A stretch of DNA of 46,037 nt. It comes from Prorocentrum cordatum. Its lineage: Eukaryota; Sar; Dinophyceae; Prorocentrales; Prorocentraceae. The stretch covers positions 210,292 to 256,328 of the forward strand of contig CAUYUJ010014274.1 of assembly GCA_963575745.1 (NCBI GenBank), given 5' to 3'. Shown in pieces: positions 1-10,960 of this stretch; the stretch's first letter is position 1, and every line of letters starts with the position of its first letter. A model generated the notes under the pieces. The model was not told the origin of the DNA and ran no database searches. It saw nothing but the letters and a program-made list of their open reading frames with translations. The position numbers and the translations under genes were made by a program.

Positions 1-43
1 TCCCAGGATTCCTCGGGCCCCCCCCCCCAGATGGTATGGTCCC

Positions 44-45
<2 letters not shown>

Positions 46-133
<88 letters not shown>

Positions 134-187
134 CACGACGACGACGACGACGGCTGCGGCGGCGGCGACGACGCCGGCGGCGGCGAC

Positions 188-252
<65 letters not shown>

Positions 253-291
253 TGACGACGAGGACGACGAGGACGACGAGGACGACGAGGA

Positions 292-330
<39 letters not shown>

Positions 331-334
331 CCTC
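46..334. repeat. Trinucleotide tract (GAC/ACG with variants)
   Basis: About 290 bases of almost pure GAC triplets with scattered GGC, GAT and GAG variants; the variants become ordered GAGGAC repeats at the right edge. All forward frames stay open, so the apparent threonine-rich ORF here is a composition artefact. Confidence 0.95.
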
Positions 335-560
335 TGAACCACCACAGCACCACACCACATCCACAGGGGGGGGGGAGGGGGGCACCGCAGTGCAGCACCA
401 CGCCACGCCCACCTCTGAACCACCACAGCACCACACCACATCCACGGGGGGGGGGTGGGGGGGAACCGCAGCGCAGCACCACGCCACGCCCACAGGGGGG
501 GGCGGGGGGGACCATCGCGCGGGGGTGTGGGGGGGGCCCAATGGCATCAGCATTGGGGGG
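331..560. repeat. 81-bp tandem duplication with long G runs
   Basis: The segment beginning CCTCTGAACCACCACAGC at 331 is repeated from 412, giving a period of 81 bp. Each unit ends in an interrupted run of 16 or more G, and a third partial unit begins near 490. The G runs (about 366-382, 447-468, 496-510, 527-535 and 555-563) could form G-quadruplexes on the plus strand. No coding sense. Confidence 0.85.
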
Positions 561-563
561 GGG

Positions 564-2110
564 GCCCAAACCCTGGACCATATATAAGCACTTACTGTAT
601 GCATGGATGCGCGTAGTTCCACCACTATGTATGTAGATGCATACGATAATGAGACGCTGCACGCAGAAGTCTAACTAGGTGAAGGCAGGTATAAAGTATG
701 CATATGTTAGCGCTCCCAAAACATACTTTCACTACGGGGCCCTCATATATGTTTCAAAGTTCGGGGAGACGTACGACCCGGACTCAGGGAATGCGGTTGG
801 CCTGACCGGGACATCATGAAAATGCCGAACCCAATCTGAAATTTGACGCGAGCTCCCGCTGCAAACATGTCACGAAAGCTGCCAACGACTAGTTATATAT
901 ATAATGTATATATGAACCGCCTCCCGATACGTGTTGTCTGAACTTGTCTTGCAGTCTTCCTCCTGTTCACCATGATCATCATGCGTATCTCCTCACCCTC
1001 CTCTTCCCCACAATCATCATCGACGATGATACTCCCCTCTTCTACGTTTTACCACTAAAAGCCCAAACCTGTGTTCGTGGCCACCTCCGTGTCGAAGGAA
1101 CCTGGTGAATGCCTCCAGGATGTCCATCACCTGCCAGCTCATTTCAGATATGTCCCTCCCACGTCATCCGCATTGTTCCTTTTGCCATCCCCCACCTTCC
1201 TCATACCCACCCTGACTTCTCGTCCAGTTCAAACACTCCAACCGTCATACGTGATCCTCCCGCCTCCCTTCCGTGTCACCCCGTCTCGGCCTCATGATCC
1301 ATTTTCCCCCCCCCACCACTTGACTCTACCATTGAAGCGCCAACTGATCGGGGTCGGACCGCCCGCACTCCTCGAACACGCTCGGTTTTGCAACGAGTAT
1401 CGGCAATAGGCCAGCACGTAAAACTTGATTGATTAGGGGGGTCTCGCGAGCTCTCGGTGTCTGCCCTCTATCCGAGCCAGAAGCCGAGCGTGATGTGCGG
1501 GAATGGATTGCCCATGTTGCTCTTCTCTGGCCGTCGATGCTGGTCGCGGGGCCTCCAGGCCTGTTCCGCGCCGGTGATACAGTAGGAACTCGACCCCGAG
1601 AACCTGCCACAAGAAACCCAACCCTGAGACGCCAGCACGTTCATTGATTTTTAGTGTGGGAACGCCACAACTTCAATAGCAAAACCATCGAAACCCAAGA
1701 AACCAAGGGCACCCTGGAGGCAAGCAGAGTGTTTCTTGGCATGGGTTTCCTCTGTGATAATTTTGTTCTGGTCGTCAATGCTGGCTGGTCGCCTGGTCGC
1801 GGGGCCTCCCGGTCTTAGGGCGTTGTTCCGGCGTTCTTAGACTCTGCGTTCTGCGCACGGAGCGGGAGGAACGGGAGGCGGCAGGAGCGGGAGAACGGGA
1901 GCGAAGAGGGCAGTGAAGTCAAGGAGCAGACACTGACATGAAGTCGAAAACGCAACAGCAAGAACGATCCACAACAAGATGCCTGAAACCGCTAACACAC
2001 AACACAATTAATAAAAAACGATGCCACAAACGGAGGGGTTCGTTTCCGTGTTTATGGCTTGCCAAGAGACCCAGAGTGCAAAACGGTATAGAACAAATGC
2101 CCAGGGCGCT
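564..2110. other. No gene recognised
   Basis: Moderately AT-rich up to about 1050, then C-rich. Short ORFs overlap in several frames and none has convincing protein character. A partial direct repeat sharing TGGTCGCGGGGCCTCC lies at about 1509-1571 and 1760-1830. A purine-rich stretch of GGGAGGAACGGGAGG type lies at about 1860-1905. Confidence 0.6.
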
Positions 2111-2115
2111 GTTTA

Positions 2116-2287
2116 TCGGGGATGGACAAACCTCCCTTTAGTAGAACGTGGTCTAGTGAAAACGACCTTGGGCCCGAACCTGGCGGGCGCAAGCCTGGAA
2201 AATAACGGCCGCGGCGCCCTCTCGAGAACCGAAAACGGACAATTCAAGAATCGACGTGTCACTGTTGGGGGTTCCGTCCACCCCCGA
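2116..2287. mobile_element. TIR element, GGTGGACA family, copy 1
   Basis: The left end reads TCGGGGATGGACAAACCTCC and the right end, reverse-complemented, reads TCGGGGGTGGACGGAACC, so the ends are imperfect inverted repeats of about 20 bp. The whole segment aligns collinearly with 12117-12290, sharing for example GGACAAACCT, TAGTGAAAACG, AACGGCCGCG or GACGGCCGCG, CGCCCTCTCG and CGACGTGTCA. About 172 bp with no ORF of its own, so a non-autonomous MITE-like element. I see no certain target-site duplication. Confidence 0.75.
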
Positions 2288-2330
2288 CTGAAGAACAGAA
2301 GAAACAAAGCAGAAACAACAGCTCCCGGCG

Positions 2331-2460
2331 GTCCGCGCTGACTGCTGTGCTCCGCGCCAGACACCCCTCCCTTGGCGCGCGGGGCTCCCAGAGGCGCCGC
2401 CGGAGGCGCCGCCGGGGGGGAGGCGAGGCGCCGAGCCCAGACATACAGTCGGGGCCCTGA
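2331..2460. repeat. Diverged relative of the GCGCGGATTTCT hairpin family
   Basis: The interior string CCTCCCTTGGCGCGCGGGGC followed by repeated GGCGCCGCC resembles the interior of the element at 13671-13806 (CCTCCCTGGCGCGCGGAGCG, then GGCGCCGCC). Terminal inverted repeats are not clear here, so this is either a degraded copy or shared interior sequence. Confidence 0.45.
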
Positions 2461-2510
2461 CCTAAGGAACCCTAAGTAAGGAACGACGACCACCACCACT
2501 ATAGGTAAAG

Positions 2511-2601
2511 AGGGAGGAGGAGGAGGAGGAGGAGGAGGAGGAGGAGGAGGAGGAGGCGGAGGCGGAGGCGGAGGAGGAGGAGGAGGAGGAGGAGGAGGAG
2601 G
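2511..2601. repeat. GGA microsatellite
   Basis: About 90 bases of GGA with a few GGC triplets. Read on the minus strand it gives polyproline and inflates a spurious 321-codon ORF (2113-3078). Confidence 0.95.
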
Positions 2602-3480
2602 ACCTCCCCATCCTCCCTTCTCCCCCGTCCTACCTAGGGTACTGGTGGCGGAACATTGGCCCATTCTTCTCCTGCGAGGGGGGGCCCGAGTGCAGGGAGG
2701 CGAGCCAACCTCCCTCGGGCCGGACTCGCCCGCGGAGGCGCCCGCGTGCGCAGGCGCCGTCTCCATGCCGCACGGAGCCGTGACTACGTCCACGACGCGG
2801 GCCAGGGAGCTCTCTCGACTCGGCCCCGCCCCTGGCAGGGCAGAGCTTTCGTTTCGGGTCGTTCGCTGATGGCCCCAGGGCCAAAGAGAACAGCCTTCAG
2901 AGAATGAGATCAGCAGAAAACGAGCGAGAAGGAGGAGGAGGAGGAGGCGCTGCTGCTGCCCTTCGACTTCGGGGCTATATAGTGATGCACCGGTCACTCC
3001 TGGACTGGATCGGACCTGCCCTGCCGTGCACTCTGACAAGGACTTCGAGGACGGGCCCTCCAGTGACCCGAACTTCAAAGTTCCGGGCTAGAAATGTCAA
3101 CGTTCCTCCTTCGAAGTTGTCACTTCTTCACGACATGCCCCCCCTGGAGCTGACAGTCCCACCCCTAGGTCAACCAGTTCGTCGGAGACATGTTTGTCAT
3201 TGTCTCGGGCCCTGAAGGCAACCACCGCACGCCAAACTCTGCAACCAAACTGCGAATCATGACTTCTCCCCAGCAATCCTGCGGTGCTGTTGAAGCCTCG
3301 TTCTCTTCGCAGCGCCGCGCGCCCGCCTACTCTTCGTTTTTCTGCTCCTCATCCTCCTCCTCCTCCTCCTCCTCCTCCTAAGCCTCCTCCTCTTCCTGCC
3401 CTGACTGGTGGTGCGTTGCCTGCTGCACCCTGGTGCTGCTGCTCCACAATTGCCTCTGTTGCACCGCTGCCTGCGCTGTC
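2602..3480. other. No gene recognised; short GGA and CTC tracts
   Basis: GC-rich sequence with overlapping short ORFs on both strands, none with recognisable domains. Contains a small GGA tract at about 2929-2948 and a CTC tract at about 3343-3395. Confidence 0.5.
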
Positions 3481-4015
3481 CGCGTGCCCGCTCTCCCCCC
3501 TCCTCGTGCCGTTTCGGCACGCTCCCCATGGGAACTGTGCCCTCACAGGGAGCACCTACGGCACCAGTGAGGGCGTCCACGTAGCGTCGCCCCGCCCAGT
3601 TCGGCGCACCACTCGAGGGACCGTGCTCCCATGGGGAGATCCGCCTACGGCGCCAGGACGGGTACGCGCATGCGAAACGACCTCGGCACACCCCTTGCAG
3701 GGGGCCGTGCCCCCGTAGGGAGCTCCAGCTACGGCACAACTTGTCGGTTCGCATGCGGGGCCATGGCAATTGAACTCGGTATACCCCTCATGGAGGTCGT
3801 GCCCTGATAGAGAGCTCCACCTACGACCTCATCCGTGGTGTGCGCATAAAACACCCTTCACGCGGGTCGTGGCCCCATTGGGAATTGGGAGCTGCACCTG
3901 TGTTTCTAGATGGAGCGTCCGCTTGTGGGCAACCGTTCATGCTGGCACACTCCTCACGCAGATCGTCACAGGGATCCCCACCTACAGCGTCTGCGGGGGC
4001 TCCCACCAGCGGCCC
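3480..4015. repeat. Degenerate tandem repeat, unit about 85-100 bp
   Basis: Variants of CCCATGGGGAG, GGAGCTCCACCTACGGC and ACGCAGGTCGTGCC recur at about 3520, 3630, 3710, 3800, 3875 and 3965. The copies are strongly diverged, with units of about 85-100 bp. No ORF is maintained through the array. Confidence 0.6.
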
Positions 4016-4394
4016 TACTGACCACACGCGGCTGGCTATGGGCCTAGACATCCGACGTCGTGACCTTGTTCACAGCATGTGTCCATATCCCTTCCAGAAA
4101 ACGGGCTTCTCATCCTGAGTAGGCGTTGACGGTGCCGCGGCCAAGTAAACGCACAGAGTCCGAAACGGCCCACGTAACTCCGTCATAATGTTTTCACGGC
4201 GCAAGATTGTCTGGGGCCGCGTAGGTTTGGGACCTTCGCCAAGCCAATTCTGCGGCCCCAGGAGGTCTGGAAACACTCCTTCCCCATCCAGTCCCTTCCC
4301 TGGAATAGTAATCATAATAATAGCAGTAAGAATAGCAACATTACTAATCATGATATCAATAATAATAAACAACAGCTGGCCAAACAACACTTTC

Positions 4395-4529
4395 GGGGTT
4401 CCGCGCGGATCTCTTGGGATCGGCGCTGGACCCCCCTGCTTCTCAGGCGCGCGGAACGCGCCAGGGGCGATGCAGGAAGCGCCGCCAACGGAGCCCAACG
4501 ACAGTCCCGAGAAACCCGCGCGGACCTCC
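4395..4529. mobile_element. Short TIR hairpin element, GCGCGGATTTCT family
   Basis: The left arm at 4395-4419 and the reverse complement of 4505-4529 agree at 20 of 25 positions around the core CCGCGCGG. The interior carries GCTGGACCCCCCTGC and GGCGCGCGGAACGCGCCAGG, matching the element at 13671. About 135 bp and non-coding. A third related hairpin lies at 35792. Confidence 0.7.
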
Positions 4530-4724
4530 TCAAGCTTAGCTTTATTTTGCCATGCTTCGTTCCCCGCGCGCGCGCTCGTCGTGAATCCCACCAGCCCTCT
4601 GGGCGTAGGTGGTCTAGAGCAGATCCTCTTCCACCCCTCCCTCTTCCCCCTTGGGGAGGGGTTTACCCCTCCCCCTACCCCCTCCCCTGGACCTGGACGG
4701 GGGGGGCCGCGGGTAGTTAGAGCG

Positions 4725-5470
4725 TCCCAGATGGCCCAAGACGGCTCCAAGAGCGCCTCAGAGAACCCAAGATGAGCTCCAAGATGGCTCAAGATAGCGC
4801 AAGATCGCTCGAGATGGCTCCTAAGATGGTTCCAAGAAGCCCAAAGACGGCCCCAAGATAACTCCAAGTGGCCAAACAGCTCCCCAAGGAGGCCCCGAAG
4901 AGGCCAAAATCGTCCCAAAACCTAAGGAAAATCAATGATTTTTGCTTTCTCGCCTTTTCGCTTCCGATGGCCATCCGAGGCCTGGAGATGGTTCCAAGAT
5001 GGCCCAAGAGGGCCCCAAGAGAGCCCCAAAAGAGCCCCAAGACGGCCCCAAGAGCGCCCAAGAGCACTCCAAGAGCGTTCCAAGAGGGGTCCAAGAGGCG
5101 ATTTTAGGGGCTTCCGAGGGGGGGCGCTAATTGAACCCCCCCTCTTGTTTGATCGATCTCCTCCAAGATGGCCCCAAGAAGCGCCCAGGAAGCCCCAAGA
5201 GGTCCCAAGATGGCCCCAAAATGGCCCCAAGAGGCCCCCAAGAGGCCCCCCGGAGGCCCCCAAGAGACCCCCAAGAGGCCCCAAGAGCCCCCCCAGATGC
5301 ACCCAAGATGCTCCAAGAGGCCTCGGCGAGAATGCCTAATCATTGATTCTACACAGGTTTTAGCCACATGGAGGCCTCTTGGGGGGGGGCACGGATTAAG
5401 ATGACTCCAAGAGCGTCTGGGAGAGCCCAAAATGACCTCCAAGATGGCTCAAGATATCCCAAGATGTCTC
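4725..5470. repeat. Degenerate tandem region of CCAAGATGGCCCCAAGAG type
   Basis: About 750 bases built from variants of a short unit such as GGCCCCAAGAGGCCCC and CCAAGATGGCTC, with short non-repeat inserts near 4900-4980, 5100-5165 and 5335-5395. Reading frames give proline/lysine- or glycine/leucine-rich strings with no stable frame. Shorter blocks of the same character lie at about 10960-11400 and 15095-15175. Confidence 0.75.
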
Positions 5471-5474
5471 ATAA

Positions 5475-6240
5475 TGGCTTCCTCTGTGTGCTGCCCACTT
5501 CTCTGATCGAGGCAATTCCTCTGGGCATCGTTTCTGGATGGGCTGGTGGGGATTCGCGAAGCGACAACAATTGCTGTCTGCCGTGCGTGCCGTCCCCCAT
5601 CCCTCCTGCTCTCATCGGCCGCATCTCCTCCCGCGTGCCTTCTCTGACCCCCCGATGCTTGAGCAGGGACCGACCGCCCCCGCATTCCAATCAACCGACC
5701 ACAACATGTTTTTAGAAACCAAAATAATGTCTGAAGAACAAACGGGAATTCTTAAAACGTCGATCCGATGTGTGGAAAACAAAACGCTTTCGGCAAAACA
5801 TGTTCGGATAACAATTCGTACACACCACAAAAGGTTGTTAGAACATACTTTGGTGGGCCGATTGGCAAGCCACGATGCTTCGCCACAGCTCGAGATGCCC
5901 GCCTGCGGGACCGACAATGTGCAAAGCAGCTGGTACCTTGCCTCGGCGCCGGCTGCGAACAGGGCGTCGCCCTGGCACGGGCGCGGCGTGGCGAGGGCGG
6001 CCAGCCAGGGGGAGGGGAACGCGGAGGATGGGAGGACGGGGGCAAACACTATGTTACACGTCGGTCGGAGGAAGGAGATAAAACACAGAAAGCAGGATGG
6101 CGGATAACAGATGTGTTTAAGCACTCTTCATATATTACAAACGACAACGTAACCATTTCGATTATTGAAATGGGGAGGCACTTGAAATAGATTGGGCTCT
6201 GGGCGTCCAAACATACAGACTCTCAACGACCAGCACGTAT
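5475..6240. other. Unassigned; several overlapping open frames
   Basis: Three frames are open across about 5540-6190: two on plus (189 and 140 codons) and one on minus (170 codons). None shows a motif I recognise, so I do not choose one. The plus frame at 5768-6190 has the most balanced composition. A small perfect hairpin, CCATTTC and GAAATGG with a 7-base loop, lies near 6153-6173. Confidence 0.4.
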
Positions 6241-6254
6241 GAAAAGCATCCTGG

Positions 6255-6345
6255 ATGCCATTACGTCGGATCCACGTCGGGCCCACGTCGGACTCATGTC
6301 GGATTTACGTCGCATGTGCGTCGGACTGTCGTCGGAACATCGCCG
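6255..6345. repeat. Short tandem repeat of ACGTCGGA type
   Basis: Seven or so units of an 11-13 bp motif, such as CCACGTCGGACT and CACGTCGGGCC, run in a row next to the 3' side of the LINE-like element. Confidence 0.7.
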
Positions 6346-6631
6346 CGCGAATGTCGTCGTGTCTATGCTGGGGCGGACATGCGGAGTAGGTGATACAACT
6401 ATTGCGCGCCGCGCGAAGCATCGGGGATCTCATTCAAAAGGTCGGGTCATGCCGCCGTGCGCCAGACAGTGCGCAAGCACGTAAATCTGCTACAACACAG
6501 AAATCGAAGGTGCCATGCGCGGACTGCTGACCCCCATGCCCACGCAGCACCGCCCTCAGGACGGAAGTAGTCAGCGCGACGCGGGCGGGGGCGCCAACGA
6601 GATCCAAACAATTATTCATTACCATTGTTTC

Positions 6632-6952
6632 CTACATTTGCCGGGGGCGCCCTCTCTTCCGGGGGCGTGTCTGCTGCTTGAGAACGATGCGACCCGGTTC
6701 AAAAGCAGACTGTCTGACTGGATCGTTGCAAGCACGGCGGGCATGCTGCCCACAGAAAACCATTTGTCTTTTGACGATGAGTTCGCTGAGCGGCCACTCT
6801 CCCGCCATGCTGAGAACGGTGCTGTTCGACGCGCGGCTGTTGCAAGCAGATGGGATCCGGAAAATGCATCTCAAACTGCGTGCCTGGACGCCGTCTGCTC
6901 CTCCACGATCTGCCTGATTCACGCAATCTGCAACTAGACAGCGCGCAAGCAT
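6632..6952 (-). pseudogene. LINE RT C-terminal region, fragment
   Basis: The 106-codon frame contains SLRCIFRIPSACNSR, WPLSELIVKRQMVFCG and a basic end, KRGRPRQM. In LINE polyproteins this kind of sequence follows the thumb (recognition of an IPxxxYSRxSN-like block and an RQxxxxGHxxR-like block). It lies downstream of the RT core on the same strand, where this region is expected. The continuation at 6434-6625 is open but I do not recognise it. Confidence 0.75.
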
Positions 6953-6978
6953 GGAAACAACGCGCGCGTGAAATATTG

Positions 6979-8293
6979 TTACTCTCTATGTCTGCCCGAT
7001 GAGGAATGCGACCACACCGATTTCAATGTTTTGAAATCTTTTTCGGCCATGCCGGTTCTCCTGTTCTGCCCCGATCCACATCGTCCGTCCGACGCGATCT
7101 GGGTGCTGAGATAAGACAAGGCTTCCTTCTCCTGCACTGGGTCTCCGGCGCCTTTCTGCAGGTGAGCGTCAGAGCGGACCTTCGGGACGTCCACTTTTCT
7201 CCAGTTCGGGCTCAAGCCGCAGCGCTTGTCGCAGTGCTCGCCCACTGCGACTGGATCAGCATCGAGAGGGGCGCGTCGTCCTCGTAGATCAGATCCCGGA
7301 CGAAGCGCGCAGCGGCGAGGCATGGTAGCCGACGCTAGAGCTCCTCGCGCGCCTGCCATCAGGGTCGTCACGACTATGGCGGAGGGAAGCCGTCTGGGGC
7401 AACCGAATAACATGATTTCTTCGAAACCAGCGCCAGAGGAAACGCGCTGCCGCTCTCCATTGCCCAGGCGCCCACTATGAATCGTCTGGCCACGAAGATC
7501 GCATCAGCGGCGCCTCTCTTGGAGCGGACGTCACATTGAATTGGCAAGATGCGGTCTTCGGCCCCCGCGCCCTTCAACCTCTGCAGTAATATCGCCGAAA
7601 AAATCGCGCCCACTGGGATGTAAACACATCGGCTTCTCGCGCGATGCTGGGTCACCCCCTTTCGTAGAGCGCGCGGGCGCGCGCCTTGTGCTGGGCGTCG
7701 GGGTCGCGACCGCTAAATGGCAAGATCTGGCAATCCAAGCGCGCGGGCGCTCCGCCCTCTGTCGCGGCTTTCCGAAACTCGGGCGGGGGATCCTCGAGGC
7801 CGCCGGCGCGGCCTGTCTTCAGCATCCTTGCAACGCGAGACACGTCGCCCTCCGCGACGGCACTCAAGATCACCGGCAACTCCTCGTCCAGCGCAGAGTC
7901 GGGCAACGCTGCGGCTGGCCGGGCAGCTCGCTGGACAGCTTCCAAATGCTCTGCCAGCGCGCCGGCCAAGTTGACGCCGTCGACCAAGTCGCCGGCGCCG
8001 CCGCGGAGCCGACCCTGCGCAGGGCAGAAACCCCGTCGTAGTTTGCGGAGCTGCGCCAAGTCTCTGTTCTGCGCTAGCTCTTCCAGTAATGGGGCCCCGC
8101 TTCTTGCGGCCCGCGCTCTGATGCGTTTCGCTGCCCCTCTGTCGCGCGCGACGTCGCCACCGAGCCTGGCCTGCAATTGAGCGCTGATCAGCTCGAGGGC
8201 GCCACTGCTAAACCACAGCTTTCGTCTTCTCTGGGTCTCTAGCGCTAGGGGGCATTCCTCGGCGCGCTTGAAACTGCCAACCAAACGAACCAT
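6979..8293 (-). pseudogene. LINE reverse transcriptase, broken
   Basis: Pieces in order on the minus strand: RDLAQLRKLRRGFCPAQGRL and VARMLKTGRAGGLEDPPPEF (7652-8293; connector and RT entry, the second resembling KGxxxGxDGxPxEF), then ILLQRLKGAGAEDRILPIQ and AADAIFVARRF (7374-7655; RT motifs 1-2), then VTTLMAGARGAL and LSYLSTQIASDGRCG (6979-7413; after motif B, and the thumb). The motif C box is found in another frame as YEDD (about 7275-7286), where YADD is usual in this class. The motif A position reads ALVSKKSCYSVAPDGF, so the expected aspartates are absent. Catalytically dead. Confidence 0.85.
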
Positions 8294-8639
8294 GCCAAGT
8301 TCACATCGCTGTGGTCCGGCGCCTCGTCTTCGGATGCTTCCAGAGAGGTTGGCAGATGCATGGCTAGATCGCGCCTATTGCCCACGGCTGCGAGAGGAGG
8401 CCGCGGTCTCGACGGCGCGCAGGTTTTCCGGCGCCTTTGTCAACGTCTAGCAACACCACAGCCTGCAGCAGGGCATGGTGGGGGGATAGCGGCACCTTCT
8501 GGCGCGCAGACGCACGCGCCGCTGACTTTGTGGAGCCACCTGTGTTCGCACGCTGGAAAATCGATATGCAAATGCTCTTGCCATTTAACATCCGCGCCGG
8601 CGGGGGCGCCGACGTTGCAGGACGTCGCCGGGCGACCCG

Positions 8640-9240
8640 CAGGAACTTAAAATAATGCGATCGCCAAACACATGCTTAAATGCGTGCAAGTGTCCACGAG
8701 GAAAGTTCTATTAGCGCCCCCTTTGCACTCCCCTGCGGGCACGGCAGCGCGCTGGGGCCGACGACAGGGCATTCTCCAACGAACCTGCGAAACAGCTTCG
8801 CGCGCAAGTCGCCAAGCACAAACGCAGGTCCACGCGCAGACCCGGGTTCCACAAGTTGCGTCAGATCGTGGAAGAAAGTGCGCCGTTGTTCGAAAGGTTT
8901 GCCAGGTGCGGGGCGCGCGGGCGGAGAACATGACCGCCTTCCCACCTGGCGCACGTAGCCTCGAGGACGCCATTCTGGATGTAGCCTGGCAAGGGCCCAC
9001 GATCGATCTCCGGACTCACCAAAAACCCCCCTCCAGCACGCTCTGAATCCTCCCCATGCACAGCCGGATAGCATGATCAGGAAGCCGGGCTCCGTGACGA
9101 AAGTATCAGATTTCGGCCGCCACGTCCCTTGCAGGCACAGGGTCCCAATATGGTTGTAATGCGTAACAATTGCCAGTCCAACTTGTTACGCTTCTGTGCA
9201 ACCTTCAATGTTCCACGATGCAATATTGAATTCGGCTCTC
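8640..9240 (-). pseudogene. LINE EEP endonuclease, broken
   Basis: The domain begins FNIASWNIEGCTEA (about 9193-9234), the usual start of an AP-like endonuclease, but in a different frame from ORF1 next to it. It continues with GGGFLVSPEIDRGPLPGY (8861-9061), then FVLGDLRAKLFRRF (8676-9074 frame), corresponding to the GDxNA block with the asparagine replaced by arginine. NRTFLVDTCTHLSMCLA (frame of 8647-9000) matches the region before the final catalytic block, which I could not find intact. Confidence 0.8.
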
Positions 9241-9960
9241 GCGGGGCGCAAACGACCACCCCGGACTGCATGAAGAGGCATGTTGGCTTCACCAGAAAGC
9301 CTCGGCCCAGCAGTTGAATCATCAGGATATCCCAGGGGACGTAGACGATAAGGCTGGCCATCTCCACGTCTTTGAAGTGAAACTTCTCTGCTTGCGCACC
9401 GCTGGGCTCTCTATTTGCGATGGGAACTCGTTCCTGTGCCACCCTTCGCCTTTCCTTTGAGCGCTGCTTTCCCGCCCCCTTTTTGGCAGGGACGTTCTCC
9501 AACTTACAGCTCAACTTGGCAACGTGGGTGGTGTACTCTGGGAACGCCGGGTTCGTGAGCCTCTCCTTCCAGCCAGCCCTGTCAACCGCGGACAGATGGC
9601 CCCCCTCTACGTTCGCAACAACAGCGACCTCACTGCCTACCCATAGTCTGCCTTCTTCTGGGTCGGCCCACGCGGCCTGGGCCTCGCACCCCCCATCCTT
9701 GAACGTGCGCTGCACTCCAAAAGCGAACGAGGGCAGGATGCGTTCAGAGAGAAACTTGTTAAGTTTCGCCCATACGTTGTTGCCCCTTTTGTTGAAAAAC
9801 CTGTCCAAAATGTGTCTACGGCCGCGTTCCGGTCCATGGTGTACAAACACTTCGTGAAAACAGTGCCTTGGACATCTGTTTTTGCGTAGGTGTCCTGAGG
9901 CTGGGGCCCGAAAGCGTTTCGCAACTGGTTCGACGCCCATTCCTTCACCTCAACCCCCAC
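9077..9960 (-). pseudogene. LINE ORF1 C-terminal part
   Basis: Two overlapping minus frames share the coding sense. The upstream one (9637-9960) contains VKEWASNQLRNAFGPQPQD and TVFTKCLYTMDRNA. The downstream one (9077-9940) contains GNNVWAKLNKFLSERILP, FGVQRTFKDGGCEAQAAW and VANVEGGHLSAVDRAGW. A frameshift at about 9830 joins them. The role is presumably RNA binding or assembly, as in other LINE ORF1 proteins; that is inference from position. Overlaps the endonuclease start by frame change. Confidence 0.65.
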
Positions 9961-10005
9961 GACTGCAAGCCCCCGGTGACCAAGGTTGTATGTTTCTTTG
10001 CCTTG

Positions 10006-10404
10006 TCATTTGCACACACGGGGCCCGAAACCTTCAGCGTGGCGATCTGCAGCTCCAGAACTCGGAACTGCTCCCAAATCTCGGCGTCCAGTGCCATCAA
10101 AACGGGGAATGTTCGTCATGCTGGCGTTCTGCTTCTCAAGGTCCACACTGCGGGTCTCGAGGTTGTCCATCTTCCCCTCCGCCGCGCTCATACGGGAGTC
10201 CATCATGTCGCCCATCCCGGTGACCTTGTGCTCGAGGTCGGACATGGCGCGGTTGAGCGGGGTCACGTCCTGCCGGGACATCGTTGCCATCTCCTGGGGG
10301 GTCGGTGCCTGCTGCTGGGCGCCAACTGGAGTGTCAGGCGTGGCAATGTCGTGCACCTCCGCTCCAGGCATGGCATCGTTCATGTCGTGGAGCGGGCTGA
10401 ACAA
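10006..10404 (-). pseudogene. LINE ORF1 N-terminal coiled coil
   Basis: A 132-codon frame. Residues about 45-90 form a heptad-like coiled coil (MSDLEHKVTGMGDMMDSRM, AAEGKMDNLETRSVDLEKQ), preceded by a glutamine/proline-rich stretch. The first residue shown as Met is not a clear start: the frame enters from upstream, and a neighbouring frame continues the sense as EESSNGTFANACSARS, implying another frameshift near 10404. Confidence 0.65.
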
Positions 10405-10599
10405 GCGTTGGCGAACGTCCCGTTCGAGGACTCCTCAAACTGGTGTCCCTGGCGCTCGCGAGCCCGCGCCGTCCATCGCAAGATGCGGGAAGGCGAAAGG
10501 AAAAAGTGGCGTGATAGCGAAAGAACGGGTGGGAATGTAAGAGCAATAATGTTGGCATGACGGGAATGCCAAAAAAGGAATGGGAGTTTCCCTCGCTTG

Positions 10600-10960
10600 G
10601 AGAATGGACGTAGCTTGAGCGGCCATGAAATGTCTCGAGCCATGAAAGCCAGCGATGGTGAAATCCAGATCCCCTCGCGTCGTGAAAAATATCCCGCCGG
10701 TAGGACCCCACATGAGAACCTGAGCAGTTTGGAAGTAACCCTCATGATCGTCCTCGCACTTGCGCAGGCTCTCTTCCTGCCTCAATCTCTCTGGTGCCTC
10801 TGTGCCCTGGGAGAGGCCCTCCTCCCGCCGCTTGCTTTGACTCCTTCTCCTCCTCCTCCTCCACCACCTCCTCCTCCTCCTCTTCCTCCTCCGCACGATG
10901 AGGTAAACCAGATTCCCTCGCGTCGTGAACAAAAAGAGGGACGAGACACTGTCGGTCATT
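10600..10960. repeat. Direct repeat of CCAGATCCCCTCGCGTCGTG, plus CTC tract
   Basis: The string CCAGATCCCCTCGCGTCGTG at about 10662-10684 recurs with one change at about 10908-10929, about 245 bp apart. Between them is a CTC tract at about 10846-10892. The repeats lie just upstream of the LINE-like element and might belong to its 5' region. Confidence 0.55.

Larger units (their letters stand above)
6430..10450 (-). mobile_element. Decayed LINE-like (non-LTR) retrotransposon
   Basis: Reading the minus strand from 10450 down, the pieces of a LINE appear in the expected order: a coiled-coil ORF1 region, an EEP (AP-type) endonuclease, the connecting domain, reverse transcriptase and the RT C-terminal region. 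The pieces change frame many times and contain stops, so the element cannot encode its proteins. The best match from memory is the LINE class abundant in dinoflagellate genomes. Both ends are uncertain: no 3' poly(A) or target-site duplication is obvious near 6430, and the 5' end may lie beyond 10450. Confidence 0.85.

Noticed and set aside
36-587. Threonine-rich 183-codon ORF at the left edge
   Set aside because: Product of the GAC/ACG triplet tract.
2113-3078. 321-codon minus ORF with long polyproline
   Set aside because: The proline run is the GGA microsatellite read on the minus strand; the rest includes a TIR element and has no protein character.
7275-7286. YEDD considered as an active reverse transcriptase site
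   Set aside because: It lies in a different frame from the flanking RT pieces and motif A lacks its aspartates, so no active enzyme is encoded.
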